Shown piece after piece: positions 27,752 to 38,767 of a stretch of 64,000 nucleotides of DNA. The notes under the pieces are model-generated. The model ran no database searches. It saw nothing but the letters and a program-made list of their open reading frames with translations, and had not been told where the DNA came from. A program made the translations under genes and the position numbers. Position 1 is the first letter of the stretch. Each line of letters begins with the position of its first letter. The DNA comes from Demequina sp. NBRC 110051 (GTDB lineage Bacteria > Actinomycetota > Actinomycetes > Actinomycetales > Demequinaceae): assembly GCF_002090055.1 (NCBI RefSeq), contig NZ_BBRH01000016.1, forward strand, positions 1 through 64,000, given 5' to 3'.

Positions 27752-27787
27752 CGCGGCGGCATACCTCAGCCGTCAGCTCCGCAGCCG

Positions 27788-28861
27788 TCAGCCCCGCGTG
27801 CGCAGGGCCGATGCCGGCGCCGGTCCCGTATGCGCCCCACCCAGCCGCGAGCGTAGCTCGGTGAAGGCATCGAACGTCGTGCGGTTGAAGTCGGCGCCCA
27901 GTTGGTTGGGGATCGTGACGAGCACGGTGTCGGCCGATTGCACGGCCTCGTCCTCGCGCAGTTCCGCCTCGATCTTGTCGAGGTCGCCCACGTAGGTCTT
28001 GCCGAAGGTGGCGATGAAGTTGTCGATCTGGCCCACCTGGTCACGGTTGGCGCCCATGCGGTCGCGCTCAAGCGTGGTGCCGAAGTAGGCGGCGGTGGTG
28101 TCGTCGATGATCGGCATGATCGAACGCGAGATGGAAACCCGCGGCGTGCCGGGGTGGCCGGCCTCGGCCCACGCCTCGCGATAGGCGTCGATCTGACGGG
28201 ACTGGATGACGCCCAGCGGCTCGCCGGAGCCCCCTTCGACCAGCGTTGACGACATGAGGTTCATGCCGAGCGTCCCCACTCGCCTCGCGGACTCCTCGCC
28301 GCCCGCGCCGTACCAGATGCGCTCGGTCAGGCCAGGGGACTGGGGTTGAATCGGCAGCCTCTCGCCCGCGCGCACGTGCGCGCGCGGGCCCGGCAGCGCG
28401 ATCCCGTCGCCAGCAATGGCGCGCCGGAAGGTCTCGATCCGCGCCGCCGCGTCCTCGGCCGGGCTCATCCCCACGGGAAGCGGATAGCCGAACTCGCCGG
28501 GGCCGTCGGCGGCGGGCTCGGGTGACCCGCGGCTGACTCCCAGCTGGAGCCGCCCACCGGAGATGAGGTCCGCGGTCGCGGCCGCCTCCGCCATGTACAG
28601 CGGGTTCTCGTAGCGCATGTTGATGACGCCGGTGCCGAGCTCCACGCGCGAGGTGCGCGCCCCCATCGCCGCGAGCAGCGGGAAGGGCGAGGAGGTGTTC
28701 TGCTCGAAGTGGTGGATGCGAATCCAGGCGCCGTCCATGCCGGCATCCTCGGCGGCCTCGGCCAGCGCGATCGTGTCCTGCATGAGGTCGCCCGCGGTGC
28801 GGACCTTGGAGCCGGGGGCGGCCGAGAACCAGCCAAAACTCAGGAAGCCGATGTTGATCAC
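27788..28861 (-). CDS. LLM-class flavin-dependent oxidoreductase (357 aa)
   Basis: TIM-barrel monooxygenase or dehydrogenase of the luciferase-like group, using FMNH2 or F420. GTG start. It has DTIALAEAAEDAGMDGAW, IRIHHFEQNTSSPFPLLAAM, RYENPLYMAEAAATADLISG and GRLQLGVSRGSPEPA, the pattern of LLM enzymes close to the alkanal monooxygenase branch. The C-terminal tail contains a partial 14-mer (27806). Substrate unknown. Confidence 0.85.
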   Translation of the reverse strand: MINIGFLSFGWFSAAPGSKVRTAGDLMQDTIALAEAAEDAGMDGAWIRIHHFEQNTSSPFPLLAAMGARTSRVELGTGVINMRYENPLYMAEAAATADLISGGRLQLGVSRGSPEPAADGPGEFGYPLPVGMSPAEDAAARIETFRRAIAGDGIALPGPRAHVRAGERLPIQPQSPGLTERIWYGAGGEESARRVGTLGMNLMSSTLVEGGSGEPLGVIQSRQIDAYREAWAEAGHPGTPRVSISRSIMPIIDDTTAAYFGTTLERDRMGANRDQVGQIDNFIATFGKTYVGDLDKIEAELREDEAVQSADTVLVTIPNQLGADFNRTTFDAFTELRSRLGGAHTGPAPASALRTRG

Positions 28862-28915
28862 GGCTCAGGAACGCTTGGCGTCCTCGCCGGATTCCTGGGG
28901 CGCCTGCGTAGGAGC

Positions 28916-28929
28916 GGCCGATGCCGTGG
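28916..28929 (+). repeat. Dispersed 14-mer, exact copy 9 (intergenic)
   Basis: GGCCGATGCCGTGG in the 145-bp gap between the divergent LLM-type and dgt genes. Confidence 0.85.
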
Positions 28930-29006
28930 CTCGCCAGCCGTCGGCCCGCGCCCCCGTGCGCCTGGCCTCACCCCACCGTATCGATCGATGCGCCAGGATG
29001 GGGCGC

Positions 29007-30512
29007 ATGAGTGAGGCCCTCCCGACCCCCGACCCGCGCACCGGCCGCCGCGCCGCGGAGGAGCTCGACGAGTTCCAGCTTGCCGAGACCCGGCCCGACT
29101 ACCGCGTGGACATCGAGCGCATCCGCTTCTCGCCGTACTTCTCGCGCCTGTCCGCCGTCACCCAGGTGATCTCGCAGACGGGAGCGGGCATGGCGGTGCA
29201 CAACCGCCTCACCCACTCGGTCAAGGTCGCGGCCGTCGCCCGCGCGATCGCCATGCATCTGCACCGCGACCAGGGGCCCACCGGCGCGCTCGTCGCGGAG
29301 CTAGGCGGCTGCGATCCCGTGGTCGTCCAGGCCGCGGCGAGCGCGCACGATGTGGGCCACCCGCCGTTTGGCCACCTGGGTGAGCGCGCGCTCGACCGCC
29401 TGGCCCGCGACCGCTTTCGCCTGCGCGAGGGCTTCGAGGGCAACGCGCAGACTTTCCGCATCCTCACCCGGCTGGATGAGCACGACACCCAGGGTGTGGG
29501 CCTGAACCTCACCCGTGCCGTGCGCGCCGCGGTCCTCAAGTACCCGTGGCTGCGCGGCGAGGGCGGCGAGCGCCGCGGCGCCTCGAGCCACAAGTTCTCC
29601 ATGTACGTGGTGGACATCGACGACGCCAGGGATGCGCTGAGCGCCTACCCCCACATCGCGGAGGGCCAGCAGACCCTCGAGTGCTCCGTCATGGACATCG
29701 CGGACGACATCGCGTACTCGCTGCATGACCTCGACGACTTCTACCGCGCCGGCCTGCTCAACCAGGCCACGATCGCGGGGGAGTTCCGCGAGTGGAGCCG
29801 AGAGCTCGCCGACCTGCGCGCCCTCGACACCGCGACCCTGCGCGACACGAGCCGCTCGCCCGGACACTCCCTCGAGCTCCTGTGGCGGCGCCTGAACGAG
29901 CGCGACCCCTGGATCGCGGACGCCGATGCCTTCGACGCCGCCGTCGCCAAGGTCACCGAGGAGGTGGTCGAGGGACTGCTGACGGTTCCGTTCGACGGCT
30001 CCCTCGCGGCCGACCGTTCGCTCGCCCGCTTCACGACCGACTGGATCCGCCACCTGCAGTCCTCGGTCGAGGTGCACCGCGCCCCCGCGCACCGCTCGGG
30101 CCACGTCTCCCTCGACCAGACCGCGTGGCACGAGGTTGCAGTCCTCAAGTTTCTTCACGAGCGCTTCATCCTCGACCGCCCCGACCTCGCGGTCTACCAG
30201 CGCGGACAGGCGAGCCTCATCGAGCGCCTGGTGGACGGTTTCGCCGCCTGGCTCGACGACCCCCACGACGCACGCCGTGCCCCGCGCCGCCTGCTCGACC
30301 TCGTCGACATGGCCACCGAGGACTACATGAGGGTCCTCCACGAGGAGCCGCAGCTGCTGCCCACGGTCGACGAGACCGAGATCCGCCGCCGCGCGGCCGG
30401 CCGCGGCATCGTCGACTACGTTGCGGCACTCACCGACGCCCAGGCGACGGGCCTCGATGCGATGCTCGCGGGCCGCACCGAACGCCTGTGGGACGCGGGT
30501 CAGGGCCTGTAG
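29007..30512 (+). CDS. dgt: dGTP triphosphohydrolase (501 aa)
   Basis: HD-domain enzyme that hydrolyses dNTPs to nucleoside and triphosphate, controlling dNTP pools. The metal site is formed by HNRLTHSVKVA, ASAHDVGHPPFGHLGE (HD) and MDIADDIAYSLHDLDDFY. FSPYFSRLSAVTQVI and FEGNAQTFRILTRL are also typical. The start at 29007 was preferred to 28998 because CAGGAT ends 7 nt before it, but either is possible. Length suits the longer actinobacterial form. Confidence 0.92.
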   Translation: MSEALPTPDPRTGRRAAEELDEFQLAETRPDYRVDIERIRFSPYFSRLSAVTQVISQTGAGMAVHNRLTHSVKVAAVARAIAMHLHRDQGPTGALVAELGGCDPVVVQAAASAHDVGHPPFGHLGERALDRLARDRFRLREGFEGNAQTFRILTRLDEHDTQGVGLNLTRAVRAAVLKYPWLRGEGGERRGASSHKFSMYVVDIDDARDALSAYPHIAEGQQTLECSVMDIADDIAYSLHDLDDFYRAGLLNQATIAGEFREWSRELADLRALDTATLRDTSRSPGHSLELLWRRLNERDPWIADADAFDAAVAKVTEEVVEGLLTVPFDGSLAADRSLARFTTDWIRHLQSSVEVHRAPAHRSGHVSLDQTAWHEVAVLKFLHERFILDRPDLAVYQRGQASLIERLVDGFAAWLDDPHDARRAPRRLLDLVDMATEDYMRVLHEEPQLLPTVDETEIRRRAAGRGIVDYVAALTDAQATGLDAMLAGRTERLWDAGQGL

Positions 30513-30550
30513 CGACCGGGCAAGTGACCGCAAGGCGCGATAATCGCGGG

Positions 30551-31576
30551 GTGACTCAGACGCCCCGCCCAGCCACGGCATCGGCCGCCCTGAATGTCCG
30601 TCGGGCCGAGCCCGACGACGTCGACGCGCACCGGCTGTGGACGTCGCAGGAGCGCGACCTTGCCGAGCGCTATGACGACCCCGAGCTGGTGCTCGAGACC
30701 GCATTTCCGACCCTCGTGGGCTCATGGGTGGGCGACGAGGACGGCGTGCCGGTCGCGACGCTCGTGGCGCGCTGGTCCCCCTACCCGGAGACCCGGCCGG
30801 GTGACCTCGAGCTCAAGCGCCTGTGGGTCGAGCCCACCCACCGCGGGCGCGGCCACTCCAAGGCGATGATGCGGGTCGCGGAGGAGGCCGCGAGGCGTGC
30901 GGGGGCCACGCGGATCATCCTTGAGACGGGCGACATGCAGCCCGAGGCCAACGCCCTGTATGCGCGCATGGGCTACCACCGGATGGACAACTACGGGGAG
31001 TACGCCGAGGAGCCGGGCTCGATGTGCTGGGCCAAGGACCTGCCCACCCGTGTGCTCATCATCAACGGCACCATGGGGGCGGGCAAGACCACGACGGCGG
31101 CCGCGATTCACGACCTCCTCGGCGAGCGCGGCGCGCGGTCGGTCTTCGTCGACGCCGACTACCTATGCCAGGCAAATCCCTCTGGCCCCGAGGACCCGCA
31201 CCACCAGTCGGTGCTGTTTGCCTCGCTCGCGGCGCTCTCGCCGGTGTGGCGCGCTCGCGGCTATGGGCTCGTGGTGCTCGCGCGCGTGGTGGAGGACGGG
31301 GACGACCGGGCGCGGTACGCCTCGGCGTTGTCGACGGCCGATGCCGGACTCGCCTCGGTCTCGGTGGTTCGGGTGACGGCGTCGCCGGCCACGCGGGCTG
31401 CGCGGCTGACGGTGCGCGAGCCCGAGGGCTACTGGCGCGAGCTGGCGCTCGCGCGCACGGTCGAACTGGAGGGGATTCTCGAGGAATTGCGGTTGGACGA
31501 CGCCGTGGTCGGCACCGAGGGGCGCGACCGTCTCGAGGTGGCCGCCGAGGCGCTGCGCGCGGCGGGCTGGGACTGA
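30551..31576 (+). CDS. GNAT acetyltransferase fused to a P-loop kinase domain (341 aa)
   Basis: GTG start; GATAAT (30539-30544) ends 6 nt before it. Residues about 15-155 are a GNAT domain (LKRLWVEPTHRGRGHSKAMM with the acetyl-CoA loop and ALYARMGYHRMDNYGEY). Residues about 160-341 are an AAA/cytidylate-kinase-like domain with Walker A INGTMGAGKTTTAAAIHDLL and a DADYL segment. The two halves are joined directly. GNAT-kinase fusions suggest modification of one small molecule at two positions, perhaps an antibiotic or sugar; this is inference. The N-terminus holds a 14-mer (ATASA). Confidence 0.8.
   Translation: MTQTPRPATASAALNVRRAEPDDVDAHRLWTSQERDLAERYDDPELVLETAFPTLVGSWVGDEDGVPVATLVARWSPYPETRPGDLELKRLWVEPTHRGRGHSKAMMRVAEEAARRAGATRIILETGDMQPEANALYARMGYHRMDNYGEYAEEPGSMCWAKDLPTRVLIINGTMGAGKTTTAAAIHDLLGERGARSVFVDADYLCQANPSGPEDPHHQSVLFASLAALSPVWRARGYGLVVLARVVEDGDDRARYASALSTADAGLASVSVVRVTASPATRAARLTVREPEGYWRELALARTVELEGILEELRLDDAVVGTEGRDRLEVAAEALRAAGWD
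30573..30586 (-). repeat. Dispersed 14-mer, exact copy 10
   Basis: CCACGGCATCGGCC, 22 bases into the GNAT-kinase fusion gene, in the loose leader before the GNAT domain. Confidence 0.8.
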
Positions 31577-31601
31577 GGGGTCGCGCCCAGCGCAGCGCCG
31601 G

Positions 31602-33920
<2,319 letters not shown>

Positions 33921-34047
33921 GCAGGCCCCTCAGCCATCCCATGTTGACCGGGACGGTCGAGCCATCGAGCCCCGGTTGGTTCTTCAGGGTAGTGGGACGA
34001 CGCGCGCGATGTGAAGGGGTGCGGAGAGCATCACACCTGCTTCGTGT

Positions 34048-34065
34048 GCAAATGTCCGCATTTGC
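34048..34065 (-). terminator. Hairpin after the racemase gene
   Basis: GCAAATG (34048-34054) and CATTTGC (34059-34065) form a 7-bp stem with a TCCG loop, 12 nt past the racemase stop on the minus strand. It is weak for this genome; the function as terminator is inferred. Confidence 0.4.
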
Positions 34066-34076
34066 GCCATGGACGG

Positions 34077-34814
34077 TCAGGCCAGAGCGAACGCGATCGC
34101 TGCCTCCACATGGAGGCCCATGGAGTCGAAGTAGGGATCCTCGACGTCCTCGGCGGTCATCACCATCGGGATCTCGGTGCAGCCGGAGATGACGCCCTGG
34201 GCGCCGCGTGCCGTGAGGTCCTCGTAGACGCCGCGAATCCACTCGCGTGCGCCGGCGGGCACGTCGCCGCGGGCGAGGTGGTCGTAGATGAGGTCGTGAA
34301 CCTCGCCCAGCACGGGCTCCTCGGGAACGATCGTGGTGATGCCGCGCGCGGCCATGTGATCCCGATAGAAGGGGTCGCGCATGGTGTAGCCGGTGCCGAG
34401 CAGGGCAACGGTGTCGAGCCCGGCGGCCGCGATCGCGTCCGCGGTCGCGTCGAGCATGTGGATGAGCGGCACGTCGACCGCGTTCGCGACGGCGGGCGCC
34501 ACCTTGTGCATGGTGTTGGCGCAGATGAGGATGGCCTCGGCTCCCGCGGCCTCGAGTGCGCGGGCGTCGGCGGCGAACCGCTGGCCAAGGCCGTGCCAGT
34601 CGCCGGCCGCCTGGGCATCGGCGATCTGCTGGAAGTTGTAGGAGCGCACCAGGAGGTCGGCGGCGCTCGAGCCGCCCAGGCGCGCGTTCACGCCCTCGTT
34701 GAGTAGGCGCTCGTACTCGAGCGAGGAGTGCCAGGTGATGCCGCCGAGGAGGCCCAGTCGGCGAGGTTCGATGCGTGCCGTGGGTGGGGCCGATGCTGTC
34801 GTCGCGGGTGCCAT
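34077..34814 (-). CDS. Aspartate/glutamate racemase family protein (245 aa)
   Basis: Cofactor-independent amino acid racemase. Two catalytic cysteines are in ILICANTMHKVAP and VISGCTEIPMVM. LLGGITWHSSLEYERLLNEG at the N-terminus and YNFQQIADAQAAGDW are typical of the YgeA-like aspartate racemase group. The start at 34814 was chosen because TAGCGT (34822-34827, minus strand) ends 7 nt upstream, so it is probably leaderless. A partial 14-mer (34788) lies in the leader. Confidence 0.9.
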   Translation of the reverse strand: MAPATTASAPPTARIEPRRLGLLGGITWHSSLEYERLLNEGVNARLGGSSAADLLVRSYNFQQIADAQAAGDWHGLGQRFAADARALEAAGAEAILICANTMHKVAPAVANAVDVPLIHMLDATADAIAAAGLDTVALLGTGYTMRDPFYRDHMAARGITTIVPEEPVLGEVHDLIYDHLARGDVPAGAREWIRGVYEDLTARGAQGVISGCTEIPMVMTAEDVEDPYFDSMGLHVEAAIAFALA

Positions 34815-34872
34815 GTGCCCGACGCTACCGGGCTGGCCGCGGTCCAGTCGTGCGGAGTTGGCCCCACAAGCA

Positions 34873-34888
34873 TTCCAGTGTGCTGGAA
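34873..34888. promoter_or_regulatory. Operator of the CueR-like gene
   Basis: TTCCAG-TGTG-CTGGAA is a perfect palindrome; with flanks it reads ATTCC-N8-GGAAGGT. The 8-nt spacing between TTCC and GGAA half-sites equals that of the copZ promoter at 38497-38518. It covers the -35 area of a promoter with TATGGT at 34897-34902, so autoregulation is likely. Confidence 0.75.
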
Positions 34889-34908
34889 GGTTGACGTATG
34901 GTGGAGGC

Positions 34909-35307
34909 ATGAAGATTTCGGAACTGGCCGGACGCGCGGGCGTCAGCGCGAAGACGGTGCGCTATTACGAGTCGATCGGGCTGCTGGACGACCCGGGCCG
35001 CACGGCATCGGGCTACCGCGACTACGACGAGGACGCCCTCAAGCGCCTCACGTTCGTGCGCGACGCCCAGGCGGCGGGCCTCAGCCTCAAGGAGTCGGGG
35101 CAGATCCTCGAGATGAAGGACGCCGGCCACGGCACGTGTGAGCACACGCGCGGGATGCTGGACCAACACCTCAGCGACATCGACGCGCAGATCGCCTCCC
35201 TCATGGCCGCGCGCGAGGAGCTGCTGGCGCTGCGCCGGCGCGCGGACATCCTCGACCCGGCCGACTGCACCGATCCCGTGCGCTGCCAGGTGCTCGGCGC
35301 TCACTGA
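34909..35307 (+). CDS. MerR-family copper-type regulator, CueR-like (132 aa)
   Basis: N-terminal winged helix MKISELAGRAGVSAKTVRYYESIGLL with SGYRDYDEDALKRLTFVRDAQA, a long dimer helix, and a C-terminal metal loop with Cys in DCTDPVRCQVLGAH (Cys-x5-Cys). Another Cys is in HGTCEHTRG. The loop suggests a monovalent ion such as Cu(I) or Ag(I); Hg or Zn cannot be excluded. TATGGT ends 6 nt before the ATG. It probably controls copZ-copA 3.6 kb downstream; the pntAB genes lie between. Confidence 0.87.
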   Translation: MKISELAGRAGVSAKTVRYYESIGLLDDPGRTASGYRDYDEDALKRLTFVRDAQAAGLSLKESGQILEMKDAGHGTCEHTRGMLDQHLSDIDAQIASLMAAREELLALRRRADILDPADCTDPVRCQVLGAH

Positions 35308-35482
35308 CGCTGAGGCGCTCTCGCCGACCGATCTACCAGGCGCGCGGCCGGGACCTTTGCCCCGAGCATGGCGGCGGCGCTCGCCGTAGCCTCGACGTAG
35401 AGGTCGACCCCCGGCGGCATTCCGACGTACGTGCACGGGTGAGCCGACCCGTCGACACACGTGAGGAAGGCCAGGTGCCGGC

Positions 35483-37078
35483 ATGAGGATCGGTGTTCCC
35501 GCAGCATCGGACGCGGAGCGGCTTGTCGCCGCCACGCCCGACACGGTCGCGAAGCTCGTCGCGCTCGGTTACGACGTCACGGTAGAGGCGGGCGCCGGCG
35601 AGCGCGCCTCCCTGTCCGACCTCGACTACGAGGCGGCCGGCGCGACCATCGGATCCGCCGCCGAGGCCTGGGGTGCCGACATCGTCACCGCCGTCGAGGC
35701 TCCCAGCTCCGCACAGGTCGCGCTCCTGGGCGCCGGAGCCACCCTCATTGCCCCGCTCGCGCCGCAGGCCAACCCTGCACTGGTCGAGGACCTGCGCGCC
35801 GCCCATGTGACAGCCCTCGCCCTTGATGCCGTGCCGCGCCTGTCGCGCGCGCAGGCGCTCGACGTGCTGTCGACCAAGTCCAACGTCTCGGGCTACCGGG
35901 CGGTCATCGAGGCCGCCGAGTCTTACGGCGGCATGTTCGCCGGCCAGGTCACCGCGGCGGGCAAGACCCACCCGGCCACGGTGTTCGTCATCGGCGGCGG
36001 CGTCGCGGGACTCGCCGCGATCGGCGCCGCGGTGTCGCTGGGCGCGCAGGTGCGCGCCTTCGACGTGCGCCCCGAGGCCGCCGAGCAGATCGAGTCCATG
36101 GGCGCCACCTTCGTCACCGCTCCCGAGGCGCAGCAGGAGGTCTCGCCCGACGGCTACGCAAGCCCGCTGACCGAGGAGCAGCAGGCCGCCGCGATGCGCC
36201 TGTACGCCCGCGAGGCGGCGGGAGCGGACGTGGTCATCACCACCGCGCTCGTGCGCGGAACGGCCCCCATCACGCTGACCACAGCGACGGTTGAGGCGAT
36301 GCGGCCGGGATCGGTGGTCGTCGACCTCGCGGCCTCCGGCGGCGGCAACTGCGAGGCCACGGTGCCCGGCGAGCGCATCGTCACTGAGGGTGGCGTCACG
36401 GTGATCGGCTACACCGACCTGCCAGGCCGGATGCCTCGCCACACCTCGCAGCTGGTCGGCACCAACATCGTCAATCTGCTGAAGCTGATGACGCCTGGCA
36501 AGGACGGCGCGCTCGCGCTCGACCTCGAGGACGACGTGATCCGCGGCATGACCGTGGCGCACGGCGGCGACCTCTTGTGGCCCCCGCCGCCCATCACGGT
36601 CTCGGTGGCGCCAGCCGCGAGCCCGGCGGCCACGCCGGCCACCGCAGCCCCCACGGCAGGTGAGTCCGCCGCCCAGGCGGCGCCGGCATCGGCCGCCGCA
36701 GACGCTGGCTCGGCACCGAAGCCCGCACCCAAGGTAAGCGGGCGCACCGTGGCGACGGTCGCATCGGCCATCGCACTCGGCATTGCCCTTGCCTTCGCGG
36801 ACGCCGCGTTCCTCGCGGCCTTCACGGTCTTCGTGCTCGCGGTAGTGATCGGCTACTACGTCATCAGCAACGTCAGCCACTCGCTGCACACGCCGCTGAT
36901 GAGCCAGACGAACGCGATTAGCGGCATCATCCTCATCGGCGCGCTACTGCAGCTCGGCTCGAGCGACCCCGTCGTCACGACGCTGGCGTTCCTCGCCGCG
37001 GCGATCGCCTCGATCAACGTCTTTGGTGGCTTCCTCGTCACCTACCGCATGCTCGGCATGTTCTCGAAGGGAGCCTGA
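35483..37078 (+). CDS. pntA: NAD(P) transhydrogenase subunit alpha, full length (531 aa)
   Basis: Soluble NAD(H)-binding domain I plus part of membrane domain II. It couples hydride transfer between NADH and NADP+ to proton flow. The NAD fold shows [37 protein letters not shown] and [20 protein letters not shown]. An Ala/Pro linker (about residues 375-415) leads to four membrane helices ending [10 protein letters not shown]. alpha1 and alpha2 are fused, as in E. coli. A short 3-nt gap separates it from pntB. No visible link to the copper genes around it. Confidence 0.95.
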   Translation: MRIGVPAASDAERLVAATPDTVAKLVALGYDVTVEAGAGERASLSDLDYEAAGATIGSAAEAWGADIVTAVEAPSSAQVALLGAGATLIAPLAPQANPALVEDLRAAHVTALALDAVPRLSRAQALDVLSTKSNVSGYRAVIEAAESYGGMFAGQVTAAGKTHPATVFVIGGGVAGLAAIGAAVSLGAQVRAFDVRPEAAEQIESMGATFVTAPEAQQEVSPDGYASPLTEEQQAAAMRLYAREAAGADVVITTALVRGTAPITLTTATVEAMRPGSVVVDLAASGGGNCEATVPGERIVTEGGVTVIGYTDLPGRMPRHTSQLVGTNIVNLLKLMTPGKDGALALDLEDDVIRGMTVAHGGDLLWPPPPITVSVAPAASPAATPATAAPTAGESAAQAAPASAAADAGSAPKPAPKVSGRTVATVASAIALGIALAFADAAFLAAFTVFVLAVVIGYYVISNVSHSLHTPLMSQTNAISGIILIGALLQLGSSDPVVTTLAFLAAAIASINVFGGFLVTYRMLGMFSKGA

Positions 37079-37079
37079 G

Positions 37080-38489
37080 ATGACCGTCGCCTCGCTGGCC
37101 GCCGTCGCCTATCTCGCCGCGGCCATCCTGTTCATCCTGTCGCTCGCTGGTCTGTCCAAGCAGGCCACGGCTCGCCGCGGCAACCTGCTCGGCATGGCGG
37201 GCATGGCCATCGCGATCGCCGCGACCATCGCCCTCGCGCTCGACACCTCCGAGCGACCGTGGGGCGTGACGCTGGGCCTCATCGCGGCGGTCCTCGCGAT
37301 CGGCGCGACCATCGGCACCTGGCGCGCGCGCACGGTCGAGATGACCCAGATGCCCGAGCTCATCGCCCTGCTGCACTCCTTCGTGGGCGCCGCGGCGGTG
37401 CTGATCGGCTTCAACTCGTACCTCACCGAGGGTCACGACGCGATGCACCTCATCGAGGTGTTCCTGGGCGTCTTCATCGGCGCTGTCACCTTCACGGGCT
37501 CGATCGTGGCGTTCCTCAAGCTGTCGGCCCGCATCTCGGGCTCGCCGTTGACGCTGCCCGGTCGCCACGCCCTCAACCTGGGCGCGCTCGTGGTGTGCGG
37601 CGCTTTCATGGCGTGGTTCCTCGCGGCGCCGTCCATCTGGCCGCTCGCGCTCATGACCGTGGTCGCGCTCGCGGTCGGCTGGCACCTGGTGGCAGCGATC
37701 GGCGGCGGCGACATGCCCGTGGTGGTGTCGATGCTCAACTCGTACTCGGGCTGGGCGGCCGCCGCGGCGGGCTTCATGCTCGGCAACGACCTGCTCATCG
37801 TCACGGGCGCGCTCGTGGGCGCCTCGGGTGCGATCCTGTCCTACCTCATGTGCAAGGCGATGAACCGCAAGTTCCTCGCGGTCATCCTGGGCGGCTTTGG
37901 CGGCGAGTCGACTCCCGCTTCCACGACGGCCGATGCCGTGGGCGAGCACCGTTCGACCTCCGCTTCCGAGGTGGCTGAGAGGCTCGCGACGGCGCGCTCC
38001 GTGGTCATTGCTCCCGGGTACGGCATGGCGGTCGCGAAGGCGCAGTACCCCGTGGCGCAGTTGGTGTCTCGCCTGCGTGAGCGTGGGATCGAGGTGCGCT
38101 TCGCGGTGCACCCGGTCGCGGGACGCCTGCCGGGCCACATGAACGTGCTGCTCGCGGAGGCACGGGTGCCCTACGACATCGTGCTCGAGCTCGACGAGAT
38201 CAACGACGACTTCGCGGACACCGACGTGGTGCTGGTCATCGGCGCGAACGACACGGTGAACCCTGCGGCGCTGGACGACCCGGGCTCGCCCATCGCCGGC
38301 ATGCCGGTGCTGCACGTGTGGGAGTCGCGCTCCGTGGTGGTGTTCAAGCGCTCCATGGCGACGGGCTACGCGGGCGTGCAGAACCCGCTGTTCTTCAAGG
38401 ACAACACCGAGATGCTGTTCGGCGACGCGAAGGAGCAGGTCGAGGCGATTCTGACCGCGGTCGACGCCTCCGACGCGGTTCCGGCCTAA
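37080..38489 (+). CDS. pntB: NAD(P) transhydrogenase subunit beta (469 aa)
   Basis: Membrane domain plus NADP(H)-binding domain III. The helix-rich N-terminus includes [15 protein letters not shown] and [20 protein letters not shown]. The soluble part has [50 protein letters not shown] and [18 protein letters not shown]. The linker between membrane and soluble domains ([19 protein letters not shown]) is loose and contains an exact 14-mer. Confidence 0.96.
   Translation: MTVASLAAVAYLAAAILFILSLAGLSKQATARRGNLLGMAGMAIAIAATIALALDTSERPWGVTLGLIAAVLAIGATIGTWRARTVEMTQMPELIALLHSFVGAAAVLIGFNSYLTEGHDAMHLIEVFLGVFIGAVTFTGSIVAFLKLSARISGSPLTLPGRHALNLGALVVCGAFMAWFLAAPSIWPLALMTVVALAVGWHLVAAIGGGDMPVVVSMLNSYSGWAAAAAGFMLGNDLLIVTGALVGASGAILSYLMCKAMNRKFLAVILGGFGGESTPASTTADAVGEHRSTSASEVAERLATARSVVIAPGYGMAVAKAQYPVAQLVSRLRERGIEVRFAVHPVAGRLPGHMNVLLAEARVPYDIVLELDEINDDFADTDVVLVIGANDTVNPAALDDPGSPIAGMPVLHVWESRSVVVFKRSMATGYAGVQNPLFFKDNTEMLFGDAKEQVEAILTAVDASDAVPA
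37928..37941 (+). repeat. Dispersed 14-mer, exact copy 11
   Basis: GGCCGATGCCGTGG in the disordered linker of pntB, read as ADAVG with the uncommon Asp codon GAT. Confidence 0.8.
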
Positions 38490-38493
38490 GGGC

Positions 38494-38525
38494 TTGACCT
38501 TCCAGTCAAGGGGAAGGTTTACGGT
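38494..38525 (+). promoter_or_regulatory. CueR-type promoter of copZ-copA
   Basis: -35 TTGACC (38494-38499) and -10 TTACGG/TACGGT (38519-38525) are 19-20 bp apart, the long spacer of MerR-controlled promoters. Between them are inverted half-sites ACCTTCC (38497-38503) and GGAAGGT (38512-38518) with an 8-nt spacer. Metal-bound regulator untwists such promoters to activate. The -10 ends 6 nt before the copZ ATG. Confidence 0.9.
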
Positions 38526-38531
38526 AACGCT

Positions 38532-38756
38532 ATGAACACGAACACGATTGACATCACTGTTTCCGGCATGACCTGCAACGGCTGCGCCAACAAGGTGCGG
38601 GGCGCCGTCTCCGCCGTCGATGGCGTGGCCTCGGTGGAGGTCGACCACGCGTCTGGCCTCACTCGCGTCACCCCGGACGGCACCGTGGCGGCCGAGGACC
38701 TGGAGTTCGCGCTCGACGAGGCCGTCGAGTCCGTGGGCTACCGCGTCGTCGCCTAA
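38532..38756 (+). CDS. copZ: Copper chaperone CopZ (74 aa)
   Basis: Small HMA-domain protein carrying Cu(I). The binding motif is GMTCNGC (C15 and C18), and GYRVV closes the ferredoxin-like fold. It is the first gene of the copper operon and is followed by copA after 11 bp. It would hand copper to the ATPase. Confidence 0.93.
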   Translation: MNTNTIDITVSGMTCNGCANKVRGAVSAVDGVASVEVDHASGLTRVTPDGTVAAEDLEFALDEAVESVGYRVVA

Positions 38757-38767
38757 GCCGGCACGCG

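Noticed and set aside
34981-35020. GCACGGCATCGGGC in the MerR gene, 12 of 14 matches to the repeat
   Set aside because: Encodes RTASGYR, a conserved MerR-family segment, so protein constraint explains it. The purL GGDGIGG segment at 63271 is rejected for the same reason.
35301-35507. 68-codon minus-strand frame containing ATASAAAML
   Set aside because: No ribosome site, crosses the pntA start and merR end, no recognisable domain; the Ala-Thr-Ser text arises from a GC-rich gap.
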